A stretch of DNA of 40,429 nt from Thermoplasmatales archaeon (GCA_020343515.1 CP070798.1:189729-230157); one strand, 5' to 3'. Positions 8,207 through 17,147 are shown, counted from the stretch's first letter. Made by a program: numbers and translations. The notes: generated from the sequence alone by a model not told the origin.

Positions 8207-8743
8207 ATGCCAAAAAGTAGTAAAAAACAAATGTACGCCGATGAAATGAAGATTGTCGAGGAGCTGCAAAAAAACTCTAAAGAAAGCATTGACGCAATAG
8301 CAAAACGATGTGGTTTTTCCAGACAGAAAGTATGGAGAAACATAAAACGATTAGAAAAAAACAAAACAATCTGGGGATACCATGCAGTGGTTGATGATGA
8401 AAAACTGGGTTTAAGACGTTATTTTATCCTTATTAAAAGGACAAATAAACCTGCGACAAAAGAAAAAATAGATTATGTAATTACAAGAAAATTAAGTAAA
8501 GAAACGGCAGAAATCGGAGTAAATGTTGAATGTAGCTATTATGTTCACGGTTCTTTTGACTGGCTAATCTGTATCACTGCATCCCATCTTAGGCAGGTGA
8601 AAAAATTTTGTGAAGCCTTTAACGTTTTATTTGAAGAGGGTTATGTGGCAAATATTCAAGTTTTAGAAGTAATCTTCCCAGTTGAAAAAAACGGTATGAA
8701 TAACCCAGATATTGATAAAATCAAGGAGTTTTTTCCAATATAA
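8207..8743 (+). CDS. Lrp/AsnC-type transcription regulator
   Basis: 178 residues. A basic N-terminus leads into a winged helix-turn-helix (IDAIAKRCGFSRQKVWRNIK, residues 28-47; then LEKNKTIWGYHAVVD), followed by an Lrp-like ligand-binding/assembly domain with YYVHGSFDWLICITA. Such proteins bind promoter DNA as dimers or octamers and respond to amino acids or other small ligands. ATG start with GGAGGGT seven bases upstream. A paralogue lies at 23195-23722 and shares even the N-terminal coding sequence (AAAAAACAAAT). The gene stands alone; its target is unknown. Confidence 0.85.
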   Translation: MPKSSKKQMYADEMKIVEELQKNSKESIDAIAKRCGFSRQKVWRNIKRLEKNKTIWGYHAVVDDEKLGLRRYFILIKRTNKPATKEKIDYVITRKLSKETAEIGVNVECSYYVHGSFDWLICITASHLRQVKKFCEAFNVLFEEGYVANIQVLEVIFPVEKNGMNNPDIDKIKEFFPI

Positions 8744-8830
8744 TTAGAGTGTAAAACACCATTTCTTAATGCAATCCCTAGTTTATAAAAAACATTGGTA
8801 CAACGGTTCATAAAATAAAATTAGTGTATT

Positions 8831-8912
8831 AAAACGGGGAAGCGAGAAAATAATTGAAAACATCACGAGGTTGTAGGAGAAATTCTGTCCTCGTTTTTAA
8901 CATTCCCCTTTT
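8831..8912 (+). ncRNA. Nested stem-loop element, candidate small RNA or two-way terminator
   Basis: Outer stem: AAAA-c-GGGGAA (8831-8841) pairs with TTCCCCTTTT (8903-8912) with one bulged C. Inner stem: ACGAGG (8865-8870) pairs with CCTCGT (8889-8894), which is followed by a T run. A TATA-like box (ATAAAATAAAA, about 8810-8820) lies 20-25 bases before the outer stem on the plus strand, as expected for an archaeal promoter. It sits between convergent genes (Lrp ends at 8743, carbonic anhydrase at 9011). No Rfam family is recognised. Confidence 0.4.
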
Positions 8913-9010
8913 ATCTTCAGATAGTTCTAAGTTGCTTCCTCCCTCAAACATATTATTTGTTGGCGAATCTCTTTTTTATTGTATGCCGGGTTTATTTCTT
9001 TCAACCTTAT

Positions 9011-9514
9011 TTAGTCACTTTTGTAAAAGAGAAATTTACCTTGTCTGTGTTTCAGTGATAGTTTTTTATATTCCTCAGCATTCTTTCGGGCCAAATTAGG
9101 AAAACTTTCATCTTGTTTAACAATCTTTCCGGGTACACCCATGACCATGCTTTTTTTAGGAACCTTCATATTAGCAGTAACCAATGCATTTGCGCCAATG
9201 ATTGATCCAGATCCAATTTTTGCTCCGTTTAACACGGTAGCATGGATACCTATTAAACAATCATCACCAATAATGGCACCATGTATCACCGCTGCATGTC
9301 CAATGGAATCATTTTTACCAATTTTTACACAATAATCTTCATCTGTGTGTATCACACTACAATCTTGAATGTTTGATCCATCCCCAATTTCTATAGAATT
9401 TAGATCGCCACGAATAACTGCTTGAGGATAAATACCGCAATTTTTGCCAATAATGACATTTCCAATAACAATAGCGCTTTTTGCAACAAAAGTAGTTTCA
9501 TGTATTTGTGGCAT
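9011..9514 (-). CDS. Gamma-class carbonic anhydrase-like left-handed beta-helix protein
   Basis: 167 residues of hexapeptide repeats (for example IGNVIIGKNCGIYPQAVIRG) with the gamma carbonic anhydrase signature: R35, D37, Q50 and three His, H56, H73 and H78, in the right spacing to bind metal between trimer subunits. The short loops (no long acidic loop as in Methanosarcina Cam) place it with CamH/YrdA-type proteins. These hydrate CO2 weakly or not at all in vitro, so CO2/bicarbonate conversion is likely but not certain. Cytosolic. Divergent from the winged-helix gene at 9646, with a palindrome between them. Confidence 0.85.
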   Translation of the reverse strand: MPQIHETTFVAKSAIVIGNVIIGKNCGIYPQAVIRGDLNSIEIGDGSNIQDCSVIHTDEDYCVKIGKNDSIGHAAVIHGAIIGDDCLIGIHATVLNGAKIGSGSIIGANALVTANMKVPKKSMVMGVPGKIVKQDESFPNLARKNAEEYKKLSLKHRQGKFLFYKSD

Positions 9515-9564
9515 AAATCAAAACCTCATCACTCAAAATAAAAAGATCATCTTATAGTTTTTCA

Positions 9565-9588
9565 TCAGTCACTTATTCATATGACTGA
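9565..9588. promoter_or_regulatory. Perfect 7-bp inverted repeat between divergent genes
   Basis: TCAGTCA (9565-9571) and TGACTGA (9582-9588) are separated by 10 bases, a half-site spacing suited to a dimeric helix-turn-helix protein. It lies midway between the divergent carbonic anhydrase (start 9514) and winged-helix (start 9646) genes and could be an operator for either, perhaps bound by the winged-helix protein itself. Confidence 0.4.
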
Positions 9589-9645
9589 AAGAATCATAAT
9601 CTATTTAATTCAGCATAGTATTAACTTTCAATAGTGAGGGCCGTT

Positions 9646-10050
9646 ATGAGCATCGTTGATACTGTTGAACAAAGCGTAGGTAAAGTATGGAAAGCGTTAG
9701 ATTCAAAAGGCCCTTTGACAGAAAACATTCTTATGTTGGGAACGAAGCTTGAAAGCAATATGTTCTACACTGCAGTTGGATGGCTTGCAAGAGAAAATAA
9801 AATTTGTAAAGAGGATGACACCTATAAACTAGGGGAAACCAATTTAACACAAAAAATCGGGAAAGACGCTGGTAAGGTGTGGCGTGTACTTGATACATGG
9901 GGAGAGGTTGATGTGTTATCTATTTCTCGATTAGCACGAATTGAAGTAAAAGATGTATTTCCTGCAATTGGCTGGCTTGCAAGAGAAAGAAAAATAGAAG
10001 GAAAGATGATAGACTTAGAAGAAAATAAAATGAAATTTTGGCTTAAATAA
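9646..10050 (+). CDS. Double winged-helix protein (DUF2582-like repeats)
   Basis: 134 residues from the ATG at 9646, which has GAGG at the right distance; a GTG at 9634 overlaps that site and is rejected. Two similar halves are visible: VGKVWKALDS...FYTAVGWLAREN and AGKVWRVLDT...VFPAIGWLARER, each a small winged-helix unit of the DUF2582 type. The duplication means one chain could make the dimer-like DNA-binding surface by itself. It is probably a transcription factor, but no ligand domain is present and its target is unknown. It is monocistronic; the next gene is convergent. Confidence 0.8.
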   Translation: MSIVDTVEQSVGKVWKALDSKGPLTENILMLGTKLESNMFYTAVGWLARENKICKEDDTYKLGETNLTQKIGKDAGKVWRVLDTWGEVDVLSISRLARIEVKDVFPAIGWLARERKIEGKMIDLEENKMKFWLK

Positions 10051-10306
10051 CATCTTAAAGGGCAACAGTGAATTGTTGGTTGGATGATGGAGGGAGTTGT
10101 CACCATGATGTTTGCCTATTTTGTTGGAGATAGCATGTTTACACTATAGCTTCATATTCTTCTTGTCTCGCCCATCCTCCCATAGATTCAACACATAACA
10201 TTGGGCCGAAGTTATAACCTAACCCTTACATTACATTTGTAAACATCTACTGTTTTAAAAACATATCCTTACATCCTTGTTTTTCCTATTTACATATGCC
10301 TTTTTA

Positions 10307-12100
10307 CTAAATTATATGCCTATATTTGAAGAACGCAATTACCCCTATTAAAAGAATTATTGCTGCCGCTATTATAAGGTACAAATATTGAAACTCATCG
10401 TTATTCCTTATGGTTATCTCTATAGAGCTCGATTCGTAAGGATGTTTTGTGACAAGAATTTCTTGGATTCTATCCCAATTCACATCAGGTGCAGTAAACG
10501 TGACTGTGCCTTTGAAATCTGTGTCCAGGCTGATGTCCATAAAATTTACTCGAGCACCAGGTATTAAATCACCATTGCCATTTCTTACTGTTACAGTAAA
10601 CTCTTCATTCTCCATCACAAAGGGGGCGATACATATCTGGATTTTTCTAGTTGAACCATTATTTGTTCCACCTAAGTTTAATACCTCTATTGATGCAGAT
10701 GTAGGAAGGTAACCATGTTTGCTTGACGCGATTGAGTAAAATCTATCAACTGTAACATTTGGCGCTAAATAAGAGACAGTGCCGTTTTCATTTGTCTTTT
10801 TTTGTTCTGAGTTAAATGAGACTGTTACCTCTTCTAAAAGAATGCCATTCTCATCTTTTACTGATACATAAAAAACATATGATTCGTTAATAACATTTTC
10901 AATTTCCATGGTTAACTTTTTTTGATTGATACTTTTATCTCTTATAGTAACTCTGCCCTCTGCAAAGTTATATCCTTTTTTAATCGCATAGATATAATAT
11001 TCTCTGTCCATGAACACAGAAGGGGCAATAAATTCTACTATTCCATTGGAATCCGTAGATTCATCTATTTTTTGAGAACCTCTCCATACACTTACTTCTT
11101 CAACACCAGAGCCCGTATCATCAGTGACCTCAGCTGTAATCAAATCACCTTCATAAACTTCAGAGTGGGTTACTGAAATTTCCAGGTCAGAGTCTAAATC
11201 ACGGGCAAATAAACTAATTATTATTTCTTCTTCGGCATATGTACTATATCCATCTTTATTAACATACACTGAAAAATAGTTGTCATTGTTTATCGAAGGG
11301 GCATAGATGTATGTATGTCCGTTGCTATCAGTTATATATTCAGATTGTTTTGAACCTTCGTAATACGTTTCTATGATTGCATTTTCTAAACCACCATATT
11401 TACTAATGACACTAACTTCAATATTTTCTTTACCAGATTCGACGATAGATGGAGAAATAACTTCCATCAACTTCATTCCCTGATCTAATTCATAGATCGT
11501 GATCATCGTTGAATTTGATTTATAACCTGTTTTATTTACACTGATTCCATAATTTGTGGTTACAAGAACATCAGGTGCAGAAAGAGTTACATTGCCTTCT
11601 GAATCAGTAACATACTTAGCGGAATTAAACCATATATTGGCCCCCTCTACAGGTTCATCTCTATACTTGACAGTAACATTAAATTCCTCCATCTCTGCTA
11701 TGTAGTCTGTTGAGAATTCAATGTTTAATACGCCGGTTCTATTTTTCACAAGAATAGAATGACTGGCATTTAACCCTCCAAGAACTTCGGCTTTTACAAC
11801 ATATTCTTTATCTTCAATGGGAACTGAAGGCATTGTAAATCTGATTATCCCAGTGGAGCTATTTGTCCAGTTTACAAATAATGAATCTCCGAAGATTACT
11901 TTGGCTTGTATCGGCTTGCCGTCGAGTGTTACGATAAATTCCACTTCTTCCCTTTCAAATGCATCTGCAGGTCCTGTAATCTCTAAAGTACCTTGTGCTT
12001 CAATTGTGAAACAATTGATAGATATTGCAAAAAAAATCATTGTTAATATAATCAGCGAGATAACATAGTTTTTTTTAGTTAAATCTATCCCTCCTAGCAA
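10307..12100 (-). CDS. Secreted, membrane-anchored Ig-repeat surface protein
   Basis: About 590-597 residues. A signal peptide (NYVISLIILTMIFFAIS) is followed by roughly six beta-sandwich repeats of 85-95 residues, each holding a phrase such as APSVFMDREYYIYAIKKGY or APDVNWDRIQEILVTKH; these resemble carboxypeptidase-regulatory-like or bacterial Ig-like domains. The C-terminus is a single helix (YLYLIIAAAIILLIGVIAFF) and a short basic tail, so the repeats face outside. No PGF-type sorting motif is present. Likely a cell-surface adhesin or structural protein. Start: the frame begins at a TTG (12100), but GGAGGG (12090-12095) lies inside it, and six bases after that comes TTA (12082) giving a more natural N-terminus (TKKNYVIS). 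Confidence 0.75.
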   Translation of the reverse strand: MLGGIDLTKKNYVISLIILTMIFFAISINCFTIEAQGTLEITGPADAFEREEVEFIVTLDGKPIQAKVIFGDSLFVNWTNSSTGIIRFTMPSVPIEDKEYVVKAEVLGGLNASHSILVKNRTGVLNIEFSTDYIAEMEEFNVTVKYRDEPVEGANIWFNSAKYVTDSEGNVTLSAPDVLVTTNYGISVNKTGYKSNSTMITIYELDQGMKLMEVISPSIVESGKENIEVSVISKYGGLENAIIETYYEGSKQSEYITDSNGHTYIYAPSINNDNYFSVYVNKDGYSTYAEEEIIISLFARDLDSDLEISVTHSEVYEGDLITAEVTDDTGSGVEEVSVWRGSQKIDESTDSNGIVEFIAPSVFMDREYYIYAIKKGYNFAEGRVTIRDKSINQKKLTMEIENVINESYVFYVSVKDENGILLEEVTVSFNSEQKKTNENGTVSYLAPNVTVDRFYSIASSKHGYLPTSASIEVLNLGGTNNGSTRKIQICIAPFVMENEEFTVTVRNGNGDLIPGARVNFMDISLDTDFKGTVTFTAPDVNWDRIQEILVTKHPYESSSIEITIRNNDEFQYLYLIIAAAIILLIGVIAFFKYRHII

Positions 12101-12190
12101 TCATAGCTTTTCCAAACTCTTCGCCTAATAACTTTTGTGAAATAAAATGTGCAAAACAATATTTAACTTTTTAGTTATTATGGTTTTTAA

Positions 12191-12916
12191 ATGGGCTGGA
12201 GGCTGATAGATACAGACATTGCAGATCCCTATTATGTCACTGCCGCAGATGATGCGATATCTCAGGCAAGAAAAGAAAAGAGGATACAGAATACCCTCCA
12301 TTTTTACAGACGAAGCCCTGCAGCTGTCTCTGTTGGGAGATCGAGAAAAATTCATAATGACATCAACCTGGAAGAATGTTTAAAAAACAATGTAAAGATT
12401 GTGAGAAGAACAACAGGTGGAGGCTCGATATATACCGATGAACAATGCTTAATTTACAGTCTAGTATTTGATAGAGAAACCGGGGAGTTACACTCATCTG
12501 ATGAGATCTTTGAAAATGTTTGCCACTCTCTCATTAATACATTGGAAAGGTTTAATATAAACGCCATCTACAAACCGCCAAATGATATCCTCCTTAACGA
12601 AAAAAAAATATCAGGTTCGGCTCAAATAAAAAAAGATAACATTGTACTTATTCACGGTACCTTACTGCTTGATACAAATTTGGGGTTAATGAACACGGTG
12701 CTTAAAAAACCTAGAAATGTAATGGTATCCACTATCCGCAGAGAAATGGGTTTCGCCCCTTCTATGAAAGAAATAAAAGAAGAGCTTAGAAAAGAATTTG
12801 AAATGTACTTTGATATCAACTTCGAAAAAACTAGGTTTTCAACATATGAAAATGATTTGATAGATAAACTGCTTAAAGAAAGATACCTTAACGACAAGTG
12901 GAATTTTATGAGATGA
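12191..12916 (+). CDS. lplA: Lipoate-protein ligase A, catalytic part only
   Basis: 241 residues. The biotin/lipoate-ligase fold is shown by residues 72-79 (RRTTGGGS), and NDILLNEKKISGSAQIKKDN at 131-150, which contains the Lys that grips the lipoyl-adenylate phosphate. It attaches lipoate (or octanoate) through an adenylate to a Lys of H-protein or 2-oxoacid dehydrogenase E2 subunits. The usual C-terminal accessory domain is missing, as in archaeal two-part ligases (Thermoplasma LplA plus LplB), so a separate partner gene is expected elsewhere. The ATG has no ribosome site; a TTTAAC-type TATA region 25-30 bases upstream suggests a leaderless message. First gene of a four-gene operon. Confidence 0.85.
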   Translation: MGWRLIDTDIADPYYVTAADDAISQARKEKRIQNTLHFYRRSPAAVSVGRSRKIHNDINLEECLKNNVKIVRRTTGGGSIYTDEQCLIYSLVFDRETGELHSSDEIFENVCHSLINTLERFNINAIYKPPNDILLNEKKISGSAQIKKDNIVLIHGTLLLDTNLGLMNTVLKKPRNVMVSTIRREMGFAPSMKEIKEELRKEFEMYFDINFEKTRFSTYENDLIDKLLKERYLNDKWNFMR

Positions 12917-12920
12917 AAAT

Positions 12921-13790
12921 ATGAGAGTCAAAAAAGTCAATGCGTTTACAGAGTCAATAGATGGCGGGAATCCTGCAGGGGTTGTAACAAATCCATCGCA
13001 GTTAACAGAAGAGCAAATGAAATATATCTCCAAAAAGTTGGCTGTTTCAGAAACTGCATTTGTTTTTCCGAGCAATAAAGCAGATTTTAAAGTAAGATTT
13101 TTTTCACCTAAAATTGAGGTTGATCTCTGTGGACATGCAACCATTGCAACATTTTTTACCATGGCTGAAGAGGGCGTGTTTCCTCAGAAGAAAGAGAGAA
13201 TCTCAATAACTCAAGAAACAAAAGCTGGTATTTTGCCAGTAAATGTATACTTTAAAAATAGTACCTGTGAAAAAGTTATGATGACTCAAGTTAGGTCGTC
13301 ATTCAAAGAAATAAAGTTAAACATTGAAGAAATCGCAAATGCTTTAAACATAAAAAGAAATGAAATCGATGAATCATTACCAAATCAAATTGTTTCTACA
13401 GGCCTTTTTACCCTACCAGTTTGTGTTAAATCATTCACTACATTACAAAAAATGAAGCCGAATTTTAATCAGATAAAAAAGATATGTATGGATAGAGGAT
13501 TTGGAAGTTTTCACGTATTTACATTTGAAACATTAGAAAAAACCTCGACATATCATGCACGAAATTTCGCTCCATGTTATGGCATAGATGAGGACCCGGT
13601 TACTGGAACCGCAAATGGAGCAGTTACAAGCTATCTGGTAAAAAATGGCATAATCAAAGAGAAACAACTTATATGTGAACAAGGAGATATTATAGGGCGA
13701 CCTGGTAGAGTGTTTGTAGATATAGAGGGAGATGTAGTACGGGTTGGAGGTAAAGCCAAATTAGTTGAAGAAACAGAAATTGAGGTATAG
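12921..13790 (+). CDS. PhzF-family isomerase-like protein
   Basis: 289 residues with two similar halves as in the diaminopimelate-epimerase-like fold. Conserved marks are DGGNPAGVV (residues 14-22), SETAFVF with the likely catalytic Glu44, DLCGHAT (68-74), and DEDPVTGTANGA in the second half. PhzF of phenazine synthesis performs an allylic isomerisation; most archaeal relatives have unknown substrates. It starts four bases after the ligase stop and precedes the homocitrate-synthase-like gene by four bases, so it is in the same operon. It might act on an unsaturated or enol intermediate in an acyl-chain pathway, but this is a guess from context. Confidence 0.85.
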   Translation: MRVKKVNAFTESIDGGNPAGVVTNPSQLTEEQMKYISKKLAVSETAFVFPSNKADFKVRFFSPKIEVDLCGHATIATFFTMAEEGVFPQKKERISITQETKAGILPVNVYFKNSTCEKVMMTQVRSSFKEIKLNIEEIANALNIKRNEIDESLPNQIVSTGLFTLPVCVKSFTTLQKMKPNFNQIKKICMDRGFGSFHVFTFETLEKTSTYHARNFAPCYGIDEDPVTGTANGAVTSYLVKNGIIKEKQLICEQGDIIGRPGRVFVDIEGDVVRVGGKAKLVEETEIEV

Positions 13791-13794
13791 CGAA

Positions 13795-14988
13795 ATGAAC
13801 GATGTTTCTGTAAGTCCTTATAATACGCTACCAGAAGTATTAAAAGATTTTAGACTACCTGACAACATTGTAATCTATGATAGCACACTCCGGGACGGAG
13901 AACAGATGCCAGGTATCTCTTTTTCTCCAGTACAAAAACTATCTATAGCGAGAAAACTAGATGAAATAGGGATACCCGAGATAGAAGCGGGGTTCCCTGC
14001 TGTTTCAAAAACTGAGGAAAAAACGATTAAAACCATTGCAAACGAGGGGCTCAATGCCAAAATACTCGTGCTCTCCAGGTTAAAAAAAGAAGATATTGAT
14101 GCTGCAATACGTACTGATGCAGATCTTGTATTACTTTTCATTGCATCATCTCCATTACATTTGAAATATAAGTTGCATTGTTCAGAACAAGAAATCAAGG
14201 ATAAAGTTATAGAATCCATTGAATATTCAAAGGACCACGGGATAATACCAAGTTTTAGCACCGAGGATAGTACTAGAACGCCGTTGAATTTTTTAAAGGA
14301 ACTCGTGATATTAGCAGATGAAACTGGTGCGAAACGCATTGGATTTACAGATACTGTTGGCTGCGCTACACCTCAGGCCATAAAATATCTTTTTTCCAAT
14401 ATGAGAAAACTAGTTTCTACGCCGTTCTCTGCACATATACATAATGATTTTGGATTGGGGTTGATCAATGCAATTACCGCATTGAGCGCTGGAGCTACGC
14501 ATGTATGTACAACTATTAATGGCTGGGGAGAGCGAGCAGGTAATGTTCCTATTGAACAACTAGTTATGTCCCTAAAAATCTTGTATAAAAAAGAAATGGG
14601 GATTGATACAACGAAACTTATTGAGTTATCGGAAATGGTTTCACATTTCACTGGTCTGCCCATTCCAAAAATGCATCCAATGGTAGGTATGAATGCTTTT
14701 ACACATGAATCAGGAATCCATGTTGCAGCCATAATTGAAAATCCTCGAACCTACGAATCCATATCACCAGAGCTAGTTGGCAATAAAAGTAACATATTGT
14801 TTGGGAAACATACAGGTAAGCATTTGGTGAAACAACTGCTAGATAGCCATGGCATCGATGCAGACGAAGAACTACTTCTAGATATAGTTTCACAGGTGAA
14901 ACAACTTGGAGAAAGAAACGGTTGTCTTTCTGATGAAGAAATCCACCAAATAATCAATGAGCTAACAGAGAGGCACAGAGATGGGTAA
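13795..14988 (+). CDS. Homocitrate/2-isopropylmalate synthase-family enzyme, short form
   Basis: 397 residues from the ATG at 13795 (GAGG nine bases upstream); a TTG at 13765 would run into the previous gene. A TIM-barrel acyltransferase: DSTLRDGEQMPG (29-40), SAHIHNDFGLG near 212, and GWGERAGNVPIEQL near 243 are the metal-binding and signature motifs. The protein lacks the C-terminal regulatory domain of true LeuA (over 500 residues), so it matches NifV, AksA or homocitrate synthase in length. These condense acetyl-CoA with a 2-oxoacid; AksA lengthens 2-oxoglutarate stepwise to 2-oxosuberate. Its placement between a lipoate ligase/PhzF pair and a biotin-synthase-like radical SAM gene hints at making a C6-C8 acid. 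The gene overlaps the next one by eight bases. Confidence 0.8.
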   Translation: MNDVSVSPYNTLPEVLKDFRLPDNIVIYDSTLRDGEQMPGISFSPVQKLSIARKLDEIGIPEIEAGFPAVSKTEEKTIKTIANEGLNAKILVLSRLKKEDIDAAIRTDADLVLLFIASSPLHLKYKLHCSEQEIKDKVIESIEYSKDHGIIPSFSTEDSTRTPLNFLKELVILADETGAKRIGFTDTVGCATPQAIKYLFSNMRKLVSTPFSAHIHNDFGLGLINAITALSAGATHVCTTINGWGERAGNVPIEQLVMSLKILYKKEMGIDTTKLIELSEMVSHFTGLPIPKMHPMVGMNAFTHESGIHVAAIIENPRTYESISPELVGNKSNILFGKHTGKHLVKQLLDSHGIDADEELLLDIVSQVKQLGERNGCLSDEEIHQIINELTERHRDG

Positions 14989-15892
14989 AATATTCCGAAG
15001 CTATTATGTTTGGCCGAAATTTCCTTCGATTTCTATGTCTGGCAATATATGTGCATTAAGTTGCAAACATTGTAATCATACATATCTCAACGATATGATG
15101 AGTCTTACAACAACTGAAAAATTTGTGGAGACATGCCGGCAGCTTGCTGATAAGGGCGCTGTGGGCTTTTTGTTGAGCGGCGGGTGCGATAAGAACGGAA
15201 AGATGTTGAATCTCAGAAAACTCCTTCCATATATAAATCAGGTTAAAAGAGAAACAGATCTTATAATAAAACTTCATGCCGGTTTTGTAGATAAACCCCT
15301 TGCTGAAGATATTGTTAGTGCAGGAGTTGATATTGCTTCTGTAGAGGTAGTTGGTTCAAACGAGACAATAAATGAGATCTTTGATTTCAATGCAACCACA
15401 ATGTCATACACAAGTACGCTACGAAATCTAGAATCTGCAGGTATGCCATATATTGTCCCACATGTTTGTATTGGACTCCATTATGGTGAGCTAAAAGGTG
15501 AATTCAATGCTTTAAAAATCATAAAAGAATCCTGCAATCCATCTTCATTGGTTATGATAATATTTAGACCTACAAAAGGAACCGTTTTGGAAAATTGTAA
15601 AACACCTTCGGTTAACGATATATCAACTATTGTAAAAAAAGCAAAAGAAATATTTCCAGATAAAGATATCTCACTTGGATGCATTAGACCACGTACACGA
15701 TTCAGAGAAGAAATAGAACTTGCTGCATTACATGCAGGTGTTAACAGAATGGAAATCCCCTCTAAGAATACATTAAAATCTGCAGAGGAGATGGGATATA
15801 CAATTAGAAATATTCAAGCATGTTGCGCACTGCCCAAAGAATTAGAAGAACGTGCCATTATAGAAACGTCACACACCCATTGTAACCCTTAA
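14981..15892 (+). CDS. Biotin-synthase-like radical SAM protein (COG1856 type, LipS2-like?)
   Basis: 303 residues. CALSCKHC (Cys 24, 28, 31) binds the radical SAM 4Fe-4S cluster; LLSGGCDKNGKM and VVGSNETINEIF, plus PHVCIGLHYGELKGEF, resemble the COG1856 group of biotin-synthase homologues. Two extra Cys close together near residue 285 (QACCALP) and others could hold an auxiliary cluster that donates sulfur. From memory, Thermococcus lipoyl synthase is a pair of such proteins, LipS1 and LipS2; this gene is like the second, and its coupling to a lipoate ligase fits. No LipS1-like partner is in the window. Translation overlaps the upstream gene; the 3' end overlaps the convergent DUF63 gene by 24 bases. 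Confidence 0.7.
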   Translation: MGKIFRSYYVWPKFPSISMSGNICALSCKHCNHTYLNDMMSLTTTEKFVETCRQLADKGAVGFLLSGGCDKNGKMLNLRKLLPYINQVKRETDLIIKLHAGFVDKPLAEDIVSAGVDIASVEVVGSNETINEIFDFNATTMSYTSTLRNLESAGMPYIVPHVCIGLHYGELKGEFNALKIIKESCNPSSLVMIIFRPTKGTVLENCKTPSVNDISTIVKKAKEIFPDKDISLGCIRPRTRFREEIELAALHAGVNRMEIPSKNTLKSAEEMGYTIRNIQACCALPKELEERAIIETSHTHCNP

Positions 15893-17086
15893 CAGATCAC
15901 GTAAACCTGGTGATAGCCCTAAAATTAGAATCCCTATTTTGAGAAGATTAACTAAAGTCCCATGGTTCTTTAATTCCTCCTTGTAGAGAACATCGAAGAT
16001 ATATATCACAGCGATAATCAACAAAAATTTTACCATGGGGAATAGCGGTGGCCAAATTTCCATCAAAATATTGGAGGCGGGATGTTTCTCCACATAGAAT
16101 GGTAGCCCCATCTTCAAAGGATCATAGATACTAATGTAACTTGTTAATCCATCAATCATATGGCCAACTATCATGGTGATGTTCAATGGTTCCTTGTAAA
16201 CAGCGATTTTTTTGTACTTTATTGACGCAAAATAGGCTGCTGCAGCAATCAAAGCAACTAGCCCCATAATGAGTATAAAAACGTCGAAACGAACTCCAGA
16301 GGAATCACTCCATTGAATTCCGATAATCCATCTACCAATGAGATATAATCCTGGGAGTAAAAACAACAAACCTCCTGAAAACAATATGGTGTTCACAGTG
16401 ACGTTTTTATGTTTTAAAAAACTGTATACTAATGGCAAAAGGGCTGCACATGAAACTAGATAAAAAATCAACAACTCAACAGGATTAACACCATATTTTG
16501 AACCAAGAGTCCAGATAATGGTGACAAAAACATTTACACCTAAAAGTAGAAAAATAGAATATAGCAATCCATGTTTTTCATCCTTCTTTTTTTTAGACAA
16601 ATTTTCAATGCAAAAACCAGTTACTACAAAAAACAAGGCATATGCAGCAATTTGAAGATAAATTAAAGGCGAAATAAACCAATAAACAGCGGGTACATTG
16701 AAATAATCTGCATCTTCTAAAACCCTGCTTACAGGGCCAAACAGGATATAAGGCATTAAAGCCAGGCAGAATCTCCAGTCAATGGCTACTTTAAGTTTCT
16801 TTAAAAGTTTGTATATTGCATACAATGCAATTATAAGTATAATACCATATGTTATTTCAGATACTAAGGTGTATCCTTCCGATGCTTCTACTCCATGGTA
16901 TATAGCAGTTGCAGCATCTGGGTTTGCATCGGCTACTATAGGTCCCCAGTAGTACTTCCATATCCACTGATCGTAAAAGAGAGATGGTGCAAGGATGCAC
17001 CCAGCTACTACTATAAAGACAACTACAATTAGTAGGCTGAATATGATACGTAACTTGTTTTTCTCAAACCATCCTTTGGATTCCAT
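15869..17086 (-). CDS. DUF63 family multi-pass membrane protein
   Basis: 405 residues, about ten to eleven hydrophobic helices, e.g. IIFSLLIVVVFIVVAGCIL and FCLALMPYILFGPVSRVLED, the latter typical of archaeal DUF63 proteins, along with GHMIDGLTSYISIYDP in the C-terminal half. The function is unknown; it is nearly confined to archaea. Three possible starts lie close together (GTG 17098, ATG 17092, ATG 17086). The TATA palindrome centred near 17112 implies transcription beginning near 17086, so the third is preferred as a leaderless start. It is divergent from the glycerol-phosphate dehydrogenase gene. Confidence 0.85.
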   Translation of the reverse strand: MESKGWFEKNKLRIIFSLLIVVVFIVVAGCILAPSLFYDQWIWKYYWGPIVADANPDAATAIYHGVEASEGYTLVSEITYGIILIIALYAIYKLLKKLKVAIDWRFCLALMPYILFGPVSRVLEDADYFNVPAVYWFISPLIYLQIAAYALFFVVTGFCIENLSKKKKDEKHGLLYSIFLLLGVNVFVTIIWTLGSKYGVNPVELLIFYLVSCAALLPLVYSFLKHKNVTVNTILFSGGLLFLLPGLYLIGRWIIGIQWSDSSGVRFDVFILIMGLVALIAAAAYFASIKYKKIAVYKEPLNITMIVGHMIDGLTSYISIYDPLKMGLPFYVEKHPASNILMEIWPPLFPMVKFLLIIAVIYIFDVLYKEELKNHGTLVNLLKIGILILGLSPGLRDLLRVTMGV

Positions 17087-17103
17087 ATGCATCGACACAA
17101 AGA

Positions 17104-17118
17104 AAAAATAATATATTA
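17104..17118. promoter_or_regulatory. Shared divergent TATA element
   Basis: AAAAATAATATATTAAA contains the self-complementary AATATATT and stands between the divergent DUF63 and egsA genes, only about 60 bases apart. It can serve as a TATA box in both directions: about 26 bases to one side lies ATG 17086 and about 36 to the other lies ATG 17148. Confidence 0.5.
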
Positions 17119-17147
17119 AAGCAGCGGTTTACTTGTTTGAATTCGAC

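Noticed and set aside
10050-10306. 14-codon frame at 10104 after GGAGGG
   Set aside because: Too short, with nothing else to support it; the spacing to the ATG is also long.
13875-14339. 154-codon open frame antisense to the homocitrate-synthase-like gene
   Set aside because: Fully inside a clear enzyme gene; composition is Ser-rich as expected for the complement of a coding strand.
13795-14988. LeuA, 2-isopropylmalate synthase proper
   Set aside because: Lacks the C-terminal regulatory domain and the length of LeuA; left as the wider homocitrate/isopropylmalate synthase family.
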